The position numbers and the translations under genes were made by a program. The notes under the pieces are model-generated. The model did no database searches and was not told where the DNA came from. It was given only the letters and a program-made list of their open reading frames with translations. A stretch of 64,000 nucleotides of DNA from Diorhabda sublineata (lineage: Eukaryota; Arthropoda; Insecta; Coleoptera; Chrysomelidae). This document shows, one piece after another, positions 47,990 through 59,413 of the stretch. The first letter of the stretch is position 1. Each line of letters begins with the position of its first letter. The stretch covers positions 4,092,001-4,156,000 of the forward strand of contig NC_079482.1 in assembly GCF_026230105.1 (NCBI RefSeq), given 5' to 3'.

Positions 47990-48710
47990 CTTAGAATTCA
48001 TAAGTTAAAGTCTCCCGTCAAACCGTTGTGGAAGCGTTTAATCACAGCTCAGACATTATCGTCGCGTTTGAAGCGTTTACCACTTAAGCGTTCTCTCGGC
48101 TTGTGGAAGGATTATAATCGCTGGGGACGAAGTCCACGTTGTACGGAGGATGGAGCATACCAGTCCACCCAAATGTCTTCACAAGCTGTGCGTCCCAGAT
48201 TGCATAACATCGATAAGGAGTAACCCTTTTCGATCCCAAAACACAGTCGCCAGAACCTTTAATGCCTACTGAGTTTCTTTGAATTGATTTATTGACGATG
48301 AACTGGAGTGACGCCACGTTTCATCTTTTGTGACTTTTGTGTCAGTCAGTCAACATTCGGGAAACCTAACGATCACTCACTTTGCGATAACCTGACGTTT
48401 CTATTAAAGTTTTTTCAATTGTGCCATGAGAAGCTTCAGAAATACATTCAACAAGTTCGCGAACAGTGACACTTTGATCTTTGAGCAGCTCACTGTTAAT
48501 CTTCTAGACAATCGCATCCGAAATTGGCGGTCTTGCATCCGTTCTTCATCGTGAACTTCCGTGGGACCCCTCGTGCACCATTTTCGGAAGTCCTGAACGG
48601 AGATGAGCCTTTCACCGTAAACCTCACTTAATTTCGAATGAATCTCCACGAGTAGTAAGTTTTTTGTATGGAAAAACCGTTTTACTGATCCAGCCTGGGA
48701 CTTGGCGGGA
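47990..48710 (-). pseudogene. Degraded mariner transposase
   Basis: At the 5' (high-coordinate) side the - strand reads LLLVEIHSKLSEVYGERLIS, then VQDFRKWCTRGPTEVHDEER: the mariner helix-turn-helix and DDE linker, normally I...L..VYG......V..W...F..GR....DE.RSGRP. Lower down it reads QLVKTFGWTGMLHPPYNVDF and VPSDYN, matching W....HPPYSPDLAPSDY, the region of the third catalytic Asp (the PSD Asp is kept; SPDL reads NVDF). The central part is scrambled. Lies in intron D-E on the strand opposite PLC-epsilon. Confidence 0.7.
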
Positions 48711-50109
48711 ATGGTGCTCAACACTACTATCTCTGATGGCCACCAGGTGACAGAAAACCTCGAGATTGGTGGAACTACTAAGTACGGCACTGTTATTGGA
48801 TTCAATCTAACACCTTCCTTTGCGGCTCTAGCTCATTGAAAACTTGGTACTTTTCGCACAACCCTTGTGATTCGAAACTTCTTGAAAAATGAGAAAGGTT
48901 TCCTAATACGTCTTTTGTCTATTTCATAAAAACATGTCTATCTTAAAACCAAACGAATTGCTTGCAAGACAACATGCAGGAAATTGGATCCAATGCTATG
49001 CAAGATGAAAATATTACATAGACGAATATTGCACGTCGTTTGACATTACCTAACCTCAAACAAAGCTGAAGAAGAAAGGAGAAGAAAATAACGAAGCTGA
49101 ATAAAGTAAACAAGAAAAAAGTGGTCGGTGCCATAATTATAACTGCTGCTGCTTTGCTTTAGGAGTCTGTTGGTCAATTTAGCTAGAGAATTGGACGAGA
49201 AAATGAAAAAGTTTTTCACTGATGTAGATGACATGATATATTTGGCTCTTGTGGAGGGTAGTTCAACCTTAACGCACGTTATAGATGTTATTAACACCTT
49301 TACGTCAAGTTTTTTGAGCAAATTTCTTTGACGATTACTTTTCTTCAACCTTCTGCTAGATTCAATCATGGAGAGATACACAATTGAGCAACTGATCTGT
49401 CCATAATCGGAAGAATTATATGCAAACTTGAATAAATCTTATCTAGAAGAGAAATGAAAATACCTGTGCGTATTTGAATTTATACACTTACAAAATCAAA
49501 TTATTGGGTTGGTTTAGCAGAAAGTAGTGAATGGTGACTTTACGAAGCGATGAGGTGCGCTTTGACGTCAGTAGATTCGTTGAGAAGCGGAATTGACTCA
49601 TTTTGCCTAATGAAAATACCCAAGTGATCCTTAAAACGCCCATGTAATCACAAATAGTGACTATATGGTGTGGTTTGTGACATTTGTGACGTTCTTAGTA
49701 AATATAGTGGGTCAAGCAATTCACCTTCTCAAGATAATTACGAACTTTTGTGACCAGAAGGTCCCACAAATTCATATCCATCTCCCTCCACACGTACTGC
49801 GTCGTTAATAATAAAAGAGAGCTCGATCGACACTCGCTACAGCGTAATTTAAATAAACAAACAACTACTTTTGAATATCCCGCGCATAACTAGATGACCT
49901 TGACCCACTTTTATGCCAAATATCGATTATTAAAGAACCTCTAACAGTAAATACTAACTAAATAATTTGTTTTCCCATTTTATCTCCATAATTATCAATT
50001 TCCCTTTGTTTTATAATAACTAGCAGATAAATAAGATGATAGCTACAATAAAATTGAAGAAAGTTTGCAAGGAACTAAAAAGTAACATTGAAATTTGCAT
50101 TTTTTCCAG
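48711..50109. other. PLC-epsilon intron, no gene recognised
   Basis: Open frames at 48943-49381 (-) are Ser/Lys/Leu-rich without motifs. Ends in a pyrimidine-rich acceptor TTTTTTCCAG. Confidence 0.35.
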
Positions 50110-50408
50110 ATCCTCCACCACGGTAGTACGTGCGTTATATGGGAAGGTTTGGAAGGGCCCTCTCCACCTTCAGGTACTAAAGGCGTTCTACTCTATCTTC
50201 GTCTAGATAGATCCTCGACGACCTTAACATGGGTCAGACCAAGTTGGAGTGGTCTTAAGGCTGGATCATCCAACGAATCAACGGATCCTTTCACTACCGA
50301 TTTTAATCTATCATTTAATCCTGAAGACACTTTGGCGCCAGGTCTACTTACGAAGCTGGCGTTACAAACGTCTGGTGAACAAAGTACCGGTACTACATTA
50401 GACGATGG
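50110..50408 (+). CDS. PLCE1: Phospholipase C epsilon-like, exon E (PH-like region)
   Basis: Acceptor TTTTTTCCAG, donor GTGAGT, 299 bases. Reads ILHHGSTCVIWEGLEGPSPP, then GVLLYLRLDRSSTTLTWVRP, SWSGLKAGSSNESTDPFTTD and FNLSFNPEDTLAPGLLTKLA. The pattern VLHHG..C.LWE...Y.RLDRS..TLTW..P.WS.L is the PH-like fold of PLC epsilon that precedes the EF hands and the X/Y catalytic barrel. The Ser/Thr-rich stretch TSGEQSTGTTLDDG ends in two bases of a Gly codon, so the next exon must start in phase 2. I could not find that exon in the remaining 13.6 kb, so it lies beyond the window. Nothing here shows catalytic residues. Confidence 0.85.
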
Positions 50409-52207
50409 GTGAGTTCTATTTTTTTATGGGGATGAGAAGCTGTGGGATGGATTATATATAAACAGACTAAGATGGAATGTTTTGTCACTTTATAATTTGA
50501 TCGATAAGTATTTTGACTTAAATAGTCAACTAGCTGCTTCCTTTCCTTTTTGACCGCCTAGATTTATCAACAAGCACTCAACTTATGCCTTCTTAAGTTA
50601 TGACTATTTTCTCATTCATTTCCGATGTGTTCATAGATCTCTCCTTTCATATTTCGAGTTCTCATTGAGGTAAGTTTGGTCTAAGAACATTCAGTAAATC
50701 AAGTCCTTTCATCTGAGATATAATATGAGTGAATTGGTTGAGTCTGAGGAGAGTTAAGTGAGGACATTTTTTGGAAATGACTTTTCTCCATTCAAAGCTG
50801 CATATTTCACGTTCTAATTGAGGTAAGTTCTTCGTTTGTAACCCTTTGACGAAATAAGTATTGATTGATTTTATGACGAAGCTATAATTATCCACAAAGT
50901 CATTGCTACGGGCAGCACGGTTCCTCTCGTTATATATTTAAATTGATTTAGTTCTGTGTTAAAGAAATTTAATGAAACTTCATCTAGCTTTGACTCAAGT
51001 ACTTCAAAATAATCAGATTATTCAACCACGAAACTGTAATGATTTGTAGCTATGTGAATCTGCATTGTTTCAACTACTTTTTCTAATAATTTCCACTCGT
51101 GATCTTGTTAGAACTTGAATTATTTCCCGAAATTTATTCCAGATGTTAATTTTTTGAAACTTCTCCAAGTTTTGGCCAAGGAAAATTTTCGTAGACAAAT
51201 TGCAACCGAGTAATAATTCAAGCTCGTGGGAGATTCGGTACAAAAACTTTTTGACATGTTAATGGGCGTTTATTTTGGTTTGATGTTTGGTGACTTAATA
51301 AATTGGGGTGTAAAGGTCTACAGTCGTAAATGATGGTTAAGTCTTCGTACGTAGTATCTAACTAGTAGTAGTAACTAACTTGCGTAGGCGTATTGCCTTT
51401 CAAAAACAACTATTTGATGACGGCTCAATGCAACGACTGATTTATACAATAGTCAAATAAAAACTGAACATCCAAAATGGCTGAAATTTTAGTGAGAATC
51501 TTTCAACGCATGGGATTTCTTTCCAAACACCCTCGTAGATACTTTCATTTATTTCCATGGAAACTGATACATTTAATCCACTACAAAACGTAAGAAGTTG
51601 TACTACATGTAATTTTTTATTTTCACTATATTACGAAGTTCGATATAACGTATACTTTGACGGCGTCGTTAGTTTTTGTTTTTTATTACTAGAGAAATCA
51701 AATTATTGTCAAACTTTCGATTGGTAAAGCTACTCTAGGAGCTGTGGAAATTAGATTAGGAAACTTGTTTTTCAAATTAGTAACCCTAATAGTCTCCTTC
51801 AGAGTGATTTCCTTAAGAAGTCACGAAGTTTCGGAATCGGTTCTTCCACTCCTTGTAGTCACATTGAAAGCAGATACATCTGGTCAGTTGAAACCATTTG
51901 AAAGTTTCCTGATACCTCAAAATGACGTTCCTTTAGATTCGTTTTGGATGTAGGGAGAAAGTAGGACTTACAACAGGTAAGTTAGGAGGCAGGAATGTTT
52001 ATAATGGCTAAAAACATAGATTTTTCTCAACCTCAGTTTATTGGTTTTTTGATCATTTTAATCTCAACTTTCGACCAAATACTCTCTCCATAGTCAAACT
52101 GAAATTTTGTAATAGATCCTGAAATATGTCCGTTAAATGATTCTGATATAAATAGACCACGCATAACCTACACCGCTCCTACACTGGAACGCAAAAAATA
52201 ACTAAAT
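50409..52207 (+). other. Last (open-ended) PLC-epsilon intron, first part
   Basis: No gene recognised. Short frames at 50662-50895 (-) and 51744-51953 (+) lack motifs. The intron runs past the end of the window unless a small exon was missed. Confidence 0.35.
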
Positions 52208-52440
52208 GGATTCATCCAGGAAAAAAATCGACGTCTTCGATCTTTTTCAAAGTTTGGTATATCATTCTATATTCAAATTAAAGAAATATAGCTACTTTTA
52301 TTTTCCCGAAAAACGTTTTTTGAGCCCTATGGCGTGATGAGGAATCTACATTGTGAATACGCTATTTAAGCATTTCAAACGGCCGCCATTATGGCCCAAA
52401 TTGACCTACTTTCAGCTAGTGTTCTAGGAATTAACAGAAA
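52208..52440 (+). repeat. Dispersed repeat, left member of an inverted pair
   Basis: Similar in inverse to 53430-53680. Shared blocks include CATTCTATAT, GAAATATA, CCCGAAAAAC and AAACGGCCGCCATTATGGCC. The two copies flank a LINE 3' fragment. Confidence 0.75.
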
Positions 52441-52519
52441 TTTTGGATATGTTTTTCAGCAACCTCTGACCTAGCTTTTTGCCAGGCGGCAGTTAACCAA
52501 AATACGGCCCCGCAACGAA

Positions 52520-53050
52520 AATGTCTACCTCCTTTACAGTTTATTATGCCCTTATTGAGTCGCATCTACGATATGCCCTTCTATTTTGGGGCACGTGTGG
52601 TGCGACATTTCAGGATGATCGTTGCACGGCTATCCGCTTAGGAACGCGGAGCACGACCTTAAGGGCTCAATATTTTACAATGCAAAAAAATGCACAATCA
52701 CTTGCCAATTGAAATTGAATCGATATTATCTTTTCACGCATTCCGAAATAATTTGAGGGCATATTTACTGGAAAGTACCTTCTAATCGATAAACGATTTT
52801 TATATACTAATAATAATATTTAATTCCGGACAAGCTGCATACTAATTTAATTTTGCTATGGACTTATATATTAATTATAACCTATTACTATTACCTATAA
52901 GTTTGTTATTCATTGTGGTTTCTTCTGTATATTGAAATTTTATTTTATTCGTATCTCTGCTTAGTTATTTGTGTTTGTTTTTTAGTTTTCACAAGCTTTT
53001 GTCTAAAAATTGTAAAAATTCTTTAACAATAAAGCATTTCTGTCTCACTG
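52520..53050 (+). pseudogene. LINE ORF2 C-terminus and 3' tail
   Basis: The frame VYYALIESHLRYALLFWGTC matches the C-terminal block of jockey/CR1-type ORF2 proteins (Y..L..SHL.YG..FWG). A shifted frame then gives HNHLPIEIESILSFHAFRNN and LRAYLLESTF with a stop near 52781, the usual C-terminal end (LP..I..I.....F...L..YL). A 250-bp 3' UTR follows, with CAATAAAG near 53028. At least one deletion lies between the two blocks. The RT is absent, so this is a severely 5'-truncated copy. Confidence 0.6.
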
Positions 53051-53429
53051 TCTAATTTATTTTTTTGGGGACTTGTAAATGAGTGGCTTCTGACGATTTT
53101 TATTTGTCGGATAGGCTGAGTACCACTAAAAATGTTTATAAATGAAGTTATATATGTTTTCCTTGCATTTTTTCACTTAGAATACGATGAAGTTGTTAGT
53201 TTTACGATAAAATCTACATTATAAGTGCTGAGTTTGAATTATATAACGTCTGTGAGGCTTGGGTAGGTCAAAACCGACATTTTCGTATCCAAAATTCGTG
53301 CTAAATAATGATGAGGTTTTTGAGAAATCGGTTTTTGCGCAAAAAGTGATTTTTTTAGTTTTTCCGGATTTACGGGAAAATTTTTGTTTGAATGTTAATT
53401 TTGCGAGCACCAGGTGAAAGTAGAATAAA

Positions 53430-53680
53430 TAAGACACATTTTAAAAAAAATTGGTCCCGATAGGTCAATTTGGGCCATAATGACGGCCGTTTAAATTGAG
53501 TGTACAACTTGAAATTCTGAAATATCGTATCAAAACGTAGACTTCCACATGGCGCCACAGGGGTCAAAACATGTTTTTCGGAAAAATTAAATTGGTCATA
53601 TTTCTTCACATTGGATATAGAATGACATTCCAGTGTTTGAAAAAAATCGCAATCATCGTTTATTTTTGCCGGGTGTTGTT
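53430..53680 (-). repeat. Dispersed repeat, right member of an inverted pair
   Basis: Inverse relative of 52208-52440 (see there), about three quarters identical by eye. Open frames on its - strand are not genes. Confidence 0.75.
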
Positions 53681-53741
53681 GTGATGTTATGATAGAAATT
53701 GTATTTTGGAAATCTAGGTTTTTGGCCCACAACTTACTTTA

Positions 53742-54212
53742 GGGCCATTCTACACGAGCTAGAAAAACGCAATCGTTTTCCGGCAAATAAATCGCGTTTT
53801 TCCCAAAAACACAGAGTTTAAATTAAGAATTCTATGTTGATTGGTATGTTTGATACAGAAAGGTTCATAATTGAACTAAAAGCGCAACTTGCTCTTTATG
53901 ATTTGAAACGCAAGGAGTATTTAAACCGAGATATAAATTCAAAATGTTGGATAAAAGTTGCCGACGCTTTGTACGTCTCTAAGGTAAAGCGATTCGCTCC
54001 AACTGGGCTAGGGCTAGGATAAACCAACGCCTTTTTTTACCTTTTTTTTTAATATGCTCAATAAACTTGGTTGGTAAACAACAACACATCAAATCCAGCA
54101 AATTTAAAGCGTTTTTGGATAATCTAGAATAGTTAATCATTCACCTGCCGAAAATTTTCGCGTGTTTGAATGATTAACCGCTCGCGTTTTTGTCGCTCGT
54201 GTAGAACGACCC
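53742..54212 (+). mobile_element. PIF/Harbinger-like element with TTA target duplication
   Basis: Begins GGGCCATTCTACACGAGC and ends in the near-complement GCTCGTGTAGAACGACCC. TTA lies directly outside both ends (53739-53741 and 54213-54215), the 3-bp target duplication of PIF/Harbinger. Further in, AAAAACGC is also shared in inverse. At 471 bp it is non-autonomous, but it retains a protein-coding fragment (next entry). Confidence 0.85.
53834..54022 (+). pseudogene. MADF-domain fragment within the Harbinger element
   Basis: A 62-codon frame: DTERFIIELKAQLALYDLKR, KEYLNRDINSKCWIKVADAL. This is the first part of a MADF domain (Myb/SANT-like): a start '..FI......L.D....Y.N...K...W..IA..L' with the aromatic and Trp positions kept. 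PIF/Harbinger elements carry, beside the transposase, a second gene for a Myb/SANT or MADF DNA-binding protein, so this is probably the residue of that gene. The frame ends in unrelated residues (PTGLGLG). No transposase sequence is left. Confidence 0.65.
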
Positions 54213-54845
54213 TTAGACAGTCATATTTTTTATCTGAACGTACATGTTCTTCGGCGACATTTTGATTTCTTATCAGGATTACTAAGAATGTACAAACAAC
54301 AAACAAACACATTTTTATCGTACACAACTTTTCGGAAACTCACCCCAGTATATCAGTTTTGCGTTGGGAATTCTTTGTAACTTCTAATAGTCCTTCAAGT
54401 AAGAATAGATGAAGTATACTAAATGTCTACTCATGGAGGATAATTTACTTCCTTGATACATATATACAATCCTATCTGAGAAGGCGTTAAGCTAGTTTGA
54501 TTGAATTTCCTACAACAAGGATTTCAAGAACGTGAAAAACATCCTTCGGCGCCGACATAAATTCATTTTAGATCCAGGACATACAACTCATTGCCTTCTT
54601 ACTCCAATGTTACAATCAAGGTTCGAGAAAAAGGAAAATGCGATAAACCATATACCGACAAGGTGAAATTGAATTACCTTTCCATTTTCTTCCGCTCGAT
54701 GCACATTATAATTTATAGAAATGGAAAATTTTATCTGCGTAAAAATTTGTGCCAATGCAAATTTTCAAAAATATCACTCTAATATAAAGGATCAGTCGGT
54801 ATAAGTCAGGCAACGGATTTGCATTAAAAGAAGAAAATGCGGCGT
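54213..54845. other. PLC-epsilon intron, no gene recognised
   Basis: Nothing supported between the Harbinger element and the next mariner remnant. Confidence 0.35.
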
Positions 54846-54849
54846 CAAA

Positions 54850-55330
54850 ATGATTTTATTAAAAGATATTACAAAAAGGATACGAAAAAGGTTGTAAGTG
54901 CTTAAATAGATGCCCAATGCGTTTACGGCAAAGTTTTTCAATGAAGGAGCAGGTCCGGCTAAGCATGTTGAGCTGTCCATGAAGAGTTTTAAATTCTTCT
55001 TCAATAGCAGTTCGAAGATCGGGAGGGATGCGTGATTCTCTTGCAAAAACGCGGTCCTTGAGAAGGCCCCATAGCAAGAAATCGTAGCATGTCAACTAAA
55101 CGAATCCTAGTCTGCCTAAATCTGCACGCGTAACGCGATGAAGCTCCATCATGCACGAAATGACAGATATTCGCGAATGTTTGATCGTTGACCATTGACC
55201 CACGTAAATCTTCATGCGTTTCCAGATAACTTTGGCTCGTCACGTCACCGTAAAAAAAGTACGGACCCACGAGACTTCTCGCATGGAAACCTGACGATTA
55301 TTCGAGAGAGTTATGCTGACCCTGTATAAC
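54850..55330 (-). pseudogene. Tc1/mariner-superfamily transposase, C-terminal remnant
   Basis: On the - strand: GPYFFYGDVTSQSYLETHED, HFVHDGASSRYACRFRQTRI (second catalytic Asp, in HDGA, normally QDGAPPHYA), then in another frame MTCYDFLLWGLLKDRVFARE (third Asp in YDFLLWG, normally LDFFLWG) and PPDLRTAIEEEF. The stretch between the last two Asp residues is mostly deleted: family members have about 41 residues there and here fewer than 20 remain. It belongs to the same broad group as the element at 25.0-27.4 kb but is a different, older copy. Confidence 0.75.
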
Positions 55331-55900
55331 GCAATTTTTAATTTAATCAAGAACCGTACCTAACATTTATTAATGTTGCTGTATTGGAATGAACCTCAGA
55401 TAAATAATCAAAAGTATTTAGATTCGGCAATCAAAGTGTTCATACCTCATGATTCAATTCAAACATGGCGTAACTTGTTCAGACTAGTCTCTTATTGCTT
55501 TACTTTATTTCAACCACTCTCCACACCCTTAACATTGCGGCGTTTGAGCTGAACCTTGTCAACAGCGCCTGTCAGAGTTTCGATATCGGTAAAGACCGAT
55601 AGTGGGTTCCGAGATCCCTGTTTGCTCAGTGCTCTTCCAGGGCCCTTGAAATTTTTGCAGGTTTTCCGCAGGTATTTTTCGCGACAACTGATTAGGGCTC
55701 AGGTACCATTCATCCCATACCATCATAAACCCATTAAAATGAGCCATCCATTACACCATCCCTCCTCCAAATGCCCAAGTCAACGCTCCCGAAAAGAACG
55801 GCCGCTGGGTCCCTTCACCAACATCAAAGTCCAACGGCTTCTTGACGGGGATGAGAAGCATTGATCACTTTTATTCTGACTATCAGAATTTAATGTCAAT
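55331..55900. other. GC-richer block with overlapping open frames, unidentified
   Basis: Between about 55540 and 55865 the base composition rises and both strands are open: 102 codons on + (55556-55864), 62 on - (55559-55747, with RKIPAENLQKFQGPWKSTEQ). The - strand frame also reads on upstream with one stop (TWAFGGGMV). It looks like eroded coding sequence, most likely on the - strand, of a repeat or a retrocopy. I do not recognise it. Confidence 0.3.
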
Positions 55901-56248
55901 TCAAATAATTTCATGTCGTTATGCTTAAATTTAGTTTATAATTAACAACAAACTAGAAACATCGAAAGTACTGATCCGTTCGAGGTATTTTGGTTAGATG
56001 CTCCGGCAGGCGTCAATAACGAAACAGACTGATATTGTTTAAATAGAACGCAGAATTAAGTTGTATGTAATTGCATACGTATTAACTGATATTTTTATTC
56101 GGATATGATTAATTCTGTTTGTAACGCGACCAGATTTATTTTGTTTAAATAAATTTTCTAGCGTATTTAAAAAAATTTATATTACGTTATTACATTTAAT
56201 TATTTTACAACATTCGGAACAAATTATTTTTATAAATAATCGAAAGAT
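55901..56248 (-). other. 3' flank of the nested coiled-coil gene
   Basis: AT-rich. On the - strand an AATAAA (complement at 56135-56140) lies about 110 bases after the stop codon and could be its polyadenylation signal. Confidence 0.45.
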
Positions 56249-56497
56249 TCAAATCGTATCAGCATTATCTATAATATTTTTAATTTGACGCATTTCGGCA
56301 ATTTTTTTCTGCTGATATTTTTCGAACGTTCTCATTGCTTGCAATTTACCCTCCAATTTAATCTGCTTCAATCTCTCTTCTTTGATTTTTTCTTCAGTAT
56401 CCGCACATTTAGCTATTCGATTTTCAGAAGATATATTTTTTTGTAATCCTTTCGAATCGTTGGAAATCCATTCGTTGATGTGGGTCCATAAATCTGT
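56249..56497 (-). CDS. Nested coiled-coil protein, exon 2 (C-terminal)
   Basis: A terminal exon read on the - strand after the acceptor CTTATTTAG. It starts in phase 0: TDLWTHINEWISNDSKGLQK, then ENRIAKCADTEEKIKEERLK, QIKLEGKLQAMRTFEKYQQK and KIAEMRQIKNIIDNADTI with TGA (56249-56251). 82 residues, Lys/Glu/Gln-rich, with heptad-like spacing from about residue 30 onward, so a continuing coiled coil. Coding signs: no stops over 249 bases in AT-rich DNA, a clean phase match to exon 1, and the same compositional style. The protein (180 aa in total) has no enzyme motif. A cytoskeletal, centrosomal or kinetochore scaffold role is conceivable but not shown. Confidence 0.7.
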   Translation of the reverse strand, partial: TDLWTHINEWISNDSKGLQKNISSENRIAKCADTEEKIKEERLKQIKLEGKLQAMRTFEKYQQKKIAEMRQIKNIIDNADTI

Positions 56498-56689
56498 CTA
56501 AATAAGTATATCATCCATTTAATTTTGATTTAAAGACCTTTTATAGGGATATTATGCCGTTAGATTAAACCCGAATGTGAAAAAATGTTGTCCGTACTAG
56601 TTAAACTACAGATAAAGATAAAAAAATGTACTATTGAGTAAGAAAAATGTCATAATATATAATCGAGTGTTGTAATTGTTTTCAATAGA
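56498..56689 (-). other. Intron of nested gene, near acceptor
   Basis: Short AT-rich lead into the satellite array that fills most of this 3.7-kb intron (56498-60234). Confidence 0.5.
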
Positions 56690-59035
56690 GAATATTTCTG
56701 TGAATCTGTGGATTCCGAAGATGTTGAATAGAACACTTATGAAGCATGATACCGTTTCAACAGTAGAATTCAGAAAAATAAATATTTCAACATGTTTAGC
56801 AGCTTGTATGAATTCTATTTCATAATAGAGATATTGTTGGTACTTGGCGGCCCCGATCGCCGGATCTATCACCCCTGGACTAATGTTTGGCTGCTCTAAC
56901 GGAATCTGTGGATTCCGAAGACCTCGAATAACTTACTTATGAACCTAATCGTAGCTCGACAACAGTGGGATTCAGAAAAATAAATATTTCAACATGTTTA
57001 GCAGCTTGTATGAATTCTATGTCATAATAGAAATATTGTTGGTACTTGGCCGCCCCGCTTACCAGATATAACATCTCTAGACTAATATATGATTTCTGTG
57101 GATTCCGAAGACCTCAAATAACGCACTTATGAAATAAATCGTAACTCGACAACAGTGGGATTCAGAAAAATAAATATTCCAACATGTTTAGCAGCTTGTA
57201 TGAATTCTATTTCATAATAGAGATATTGTTGGTACTTGGTCGCCTCGATCGCCGGATCTAACATCCCTGGACTAATATTTGGCTGCTCTAACGGAATCTG
57301 TTGATTCCGAAGACCTCGAATAACTCACTTATGAACCAAATCGTAGCTCGACAACAGTGGGATTCAGAAAAATAAATATTTCAACGTGTCCGATCGCCGG
57401 ATCTAACATCCCTGGACTAATATTTGGCTGCTCTAACGGAATCTGTGGATTCCTAAGACCTCGAATAACTCACTTATGAACCAAATCGTAGCTCGACAAC
57501 AGTGGGATTCAGAAAAATAAATATTCCAACATGTTTAGCAGCTTGTATGAATTCTATTTCATAATAGAGATATTGTTGGTACTTGGTCGCCTCGATCGCC
57601 GGATCTAACATCCCTGGACTAATATTTGGCTGCTCTAACGGAATCTGTTGATTCCGAAGACCTCGAATAACTCACTTATGAACCAAATCGTAGCTCGACA
57701 ACAGTGGGATTCAGAAAAATAAATATTTCAACGTGTCCGATCGCCGGATCTAACATCCCTGGACTAATATTTGGCTGCTCTAACGGAATCTGTGGATTCC
57801 TAAGACCTCGAATAACTCACTTATGAACCAAATCGTAGCTCGACAACAGTGGGATTCAGAAAAATAAATATTCCAACATGTTTAGCAGCTTGTATGAATT
57901 CTATTTCATAATAGAGATATTGTTGGTACTTGGTCGCCTCGATCGCCGGATCTAACATCCCTGGACTAATATTTGGCTGCTCTAACGGAATCTGTGGATT
58001 CCTAAGACCTCGAATAACTCACTTATGAACCAAATCGTAGCTCGACAACAGTGGGATTCAGAAAAATAAATATTTTAACATGTTTAGCAGCTTGTATGAA
58101 TTCTATTTCATAATAGAGATATTGTTGGTACTTGGCGGCCCCGATCGCCGGATCTAACATCCCTGGACTAATATTTGGCTGCTCTAACGGAATCTGTTGA
58201 TTCCGAAGACCTCGAATAACTCACTTATGAACCAAATCGTAGCTCGACAACAGTGGGATTCAGAAAAATAAATATTTTAACATGTTTAGCAGCTTGTATG
58301 AATTCTATTTCATAATAGAGATATTGTTGGTACTTGGCGGCCCCGATCGCCGGATCTAACATCCCTGGACTAATATTTGGCTGCTCTAACGGAATCTGTG
58401 GATTCCTAAGACCTCGAATAACTCACTTATGAACCAAATCGTAGCTCGACAACAGTGGGATTCAGAAAAATAAATATTTTAACATGTTTAGCAGCTTGTA
58501 TGAATTCTATTTCATAATAGAGATATTGTTGGTACTTGGCGGCCCCGATCGCCGGATCTAACATCCCTGGACTAATATTTGGCTGCTCTAACGGAATCTG
58601 TTGATTCCGAAGACCTCGAATAACTCAGTTATGAACCAAATCGTAGCTCGACAACAGTGGGATTCAGAAAAATAAATATTCCAACATGTTTAGCAGCATG
58701 TATGGATTCTATTTCATAATAGAGATATTGTTGGTACTTGGTCGCCTCGATCGCCGGATCTAACATCCCTGGACTAATATTTGGCTGCTCTAACGGAATC
58801 TGTTGATTCCGAAGACCTCGAATAACTCACTTATGAACCAAATCGTAGCTCGACAACAGTGGGATTCAGAAAAATAAATATTCCAACATGTTTAGCAGCA
58901 TGTATGGATTCTATTTCATAATAGAGATATTGTTGGTACTTGGTCGCCTCGATCGCCGGATCTAACATCATTGGACTAAATTGTGGTTAATCTAATACAA
59001 TCTGTGAATTCAGAAGATCCTGGAGAACACTTCCA
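56690..59035. repeat. 202-bp satellite array with 145-bp deletion units (about 11-12 copies)
   Basis: The landmark GATCGCCGGATC recurs at 56855, 57247, 57392, 57594, 57739, 57941, 58143, 58345, 58547, 58749 and 58951. Between 56855 and 57247 lie two 196-bp units, the middle one with a mutated landmark. 57247-57941 is two copies of a 347-bp dimer (145 + 202), and from 57941 on the period is exactly 202. The 145-bp units lack the block TTTAGCAGCTTGTATGAATT and what follows. Each unit has the perfect hairpin GGAATC-TGTG-GATTCC (TGTT in some). End units are diverged. The array lies wholly in the intron of the nested coiled-coil gene. Confidence 0.95.
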
Positions 59036-59413
59036 TGAAATCTGGAGGAAATAATTTTTTGTTTGTTTTTTGAAATGCACCATTGGTTTTATAGATAAAA
59101 GCAATTATCCATGGAGGTATTAATAAAAAATGAGAATATACAGCTATTATTCACTTGATTTTTTCATGCTTCCCAGTTTTATAGCGACAAAAAACAGTAT
59201 TAGAATCAAAATTTGTAAGAATCTTTAAGAAAAATTGTTTTTTCTAAATCACCTATCTAAAGAAAACTACCAATTATTAGATTGTAAGCAGCCACTCATA
59301 GGCCCCCGAAATTTCATTTTGCTTCAAAATAATGATTTATAACACAATAGTTATAAAAATAAAAATGTAAATTTGAAAAAAATTCTTAAATATGATGACA
59401 TAATTGTACATTT
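59036..59413. other. Intron of nested gene, no further signal
   Basis: AT-rich, nothing recognised. Confidence 0.4.

Noticed and set aside
56606..56872. 88-aa frame on the - strand
   Set aside because: Overlaps the first satellite units and AT-rich intron; no motif.
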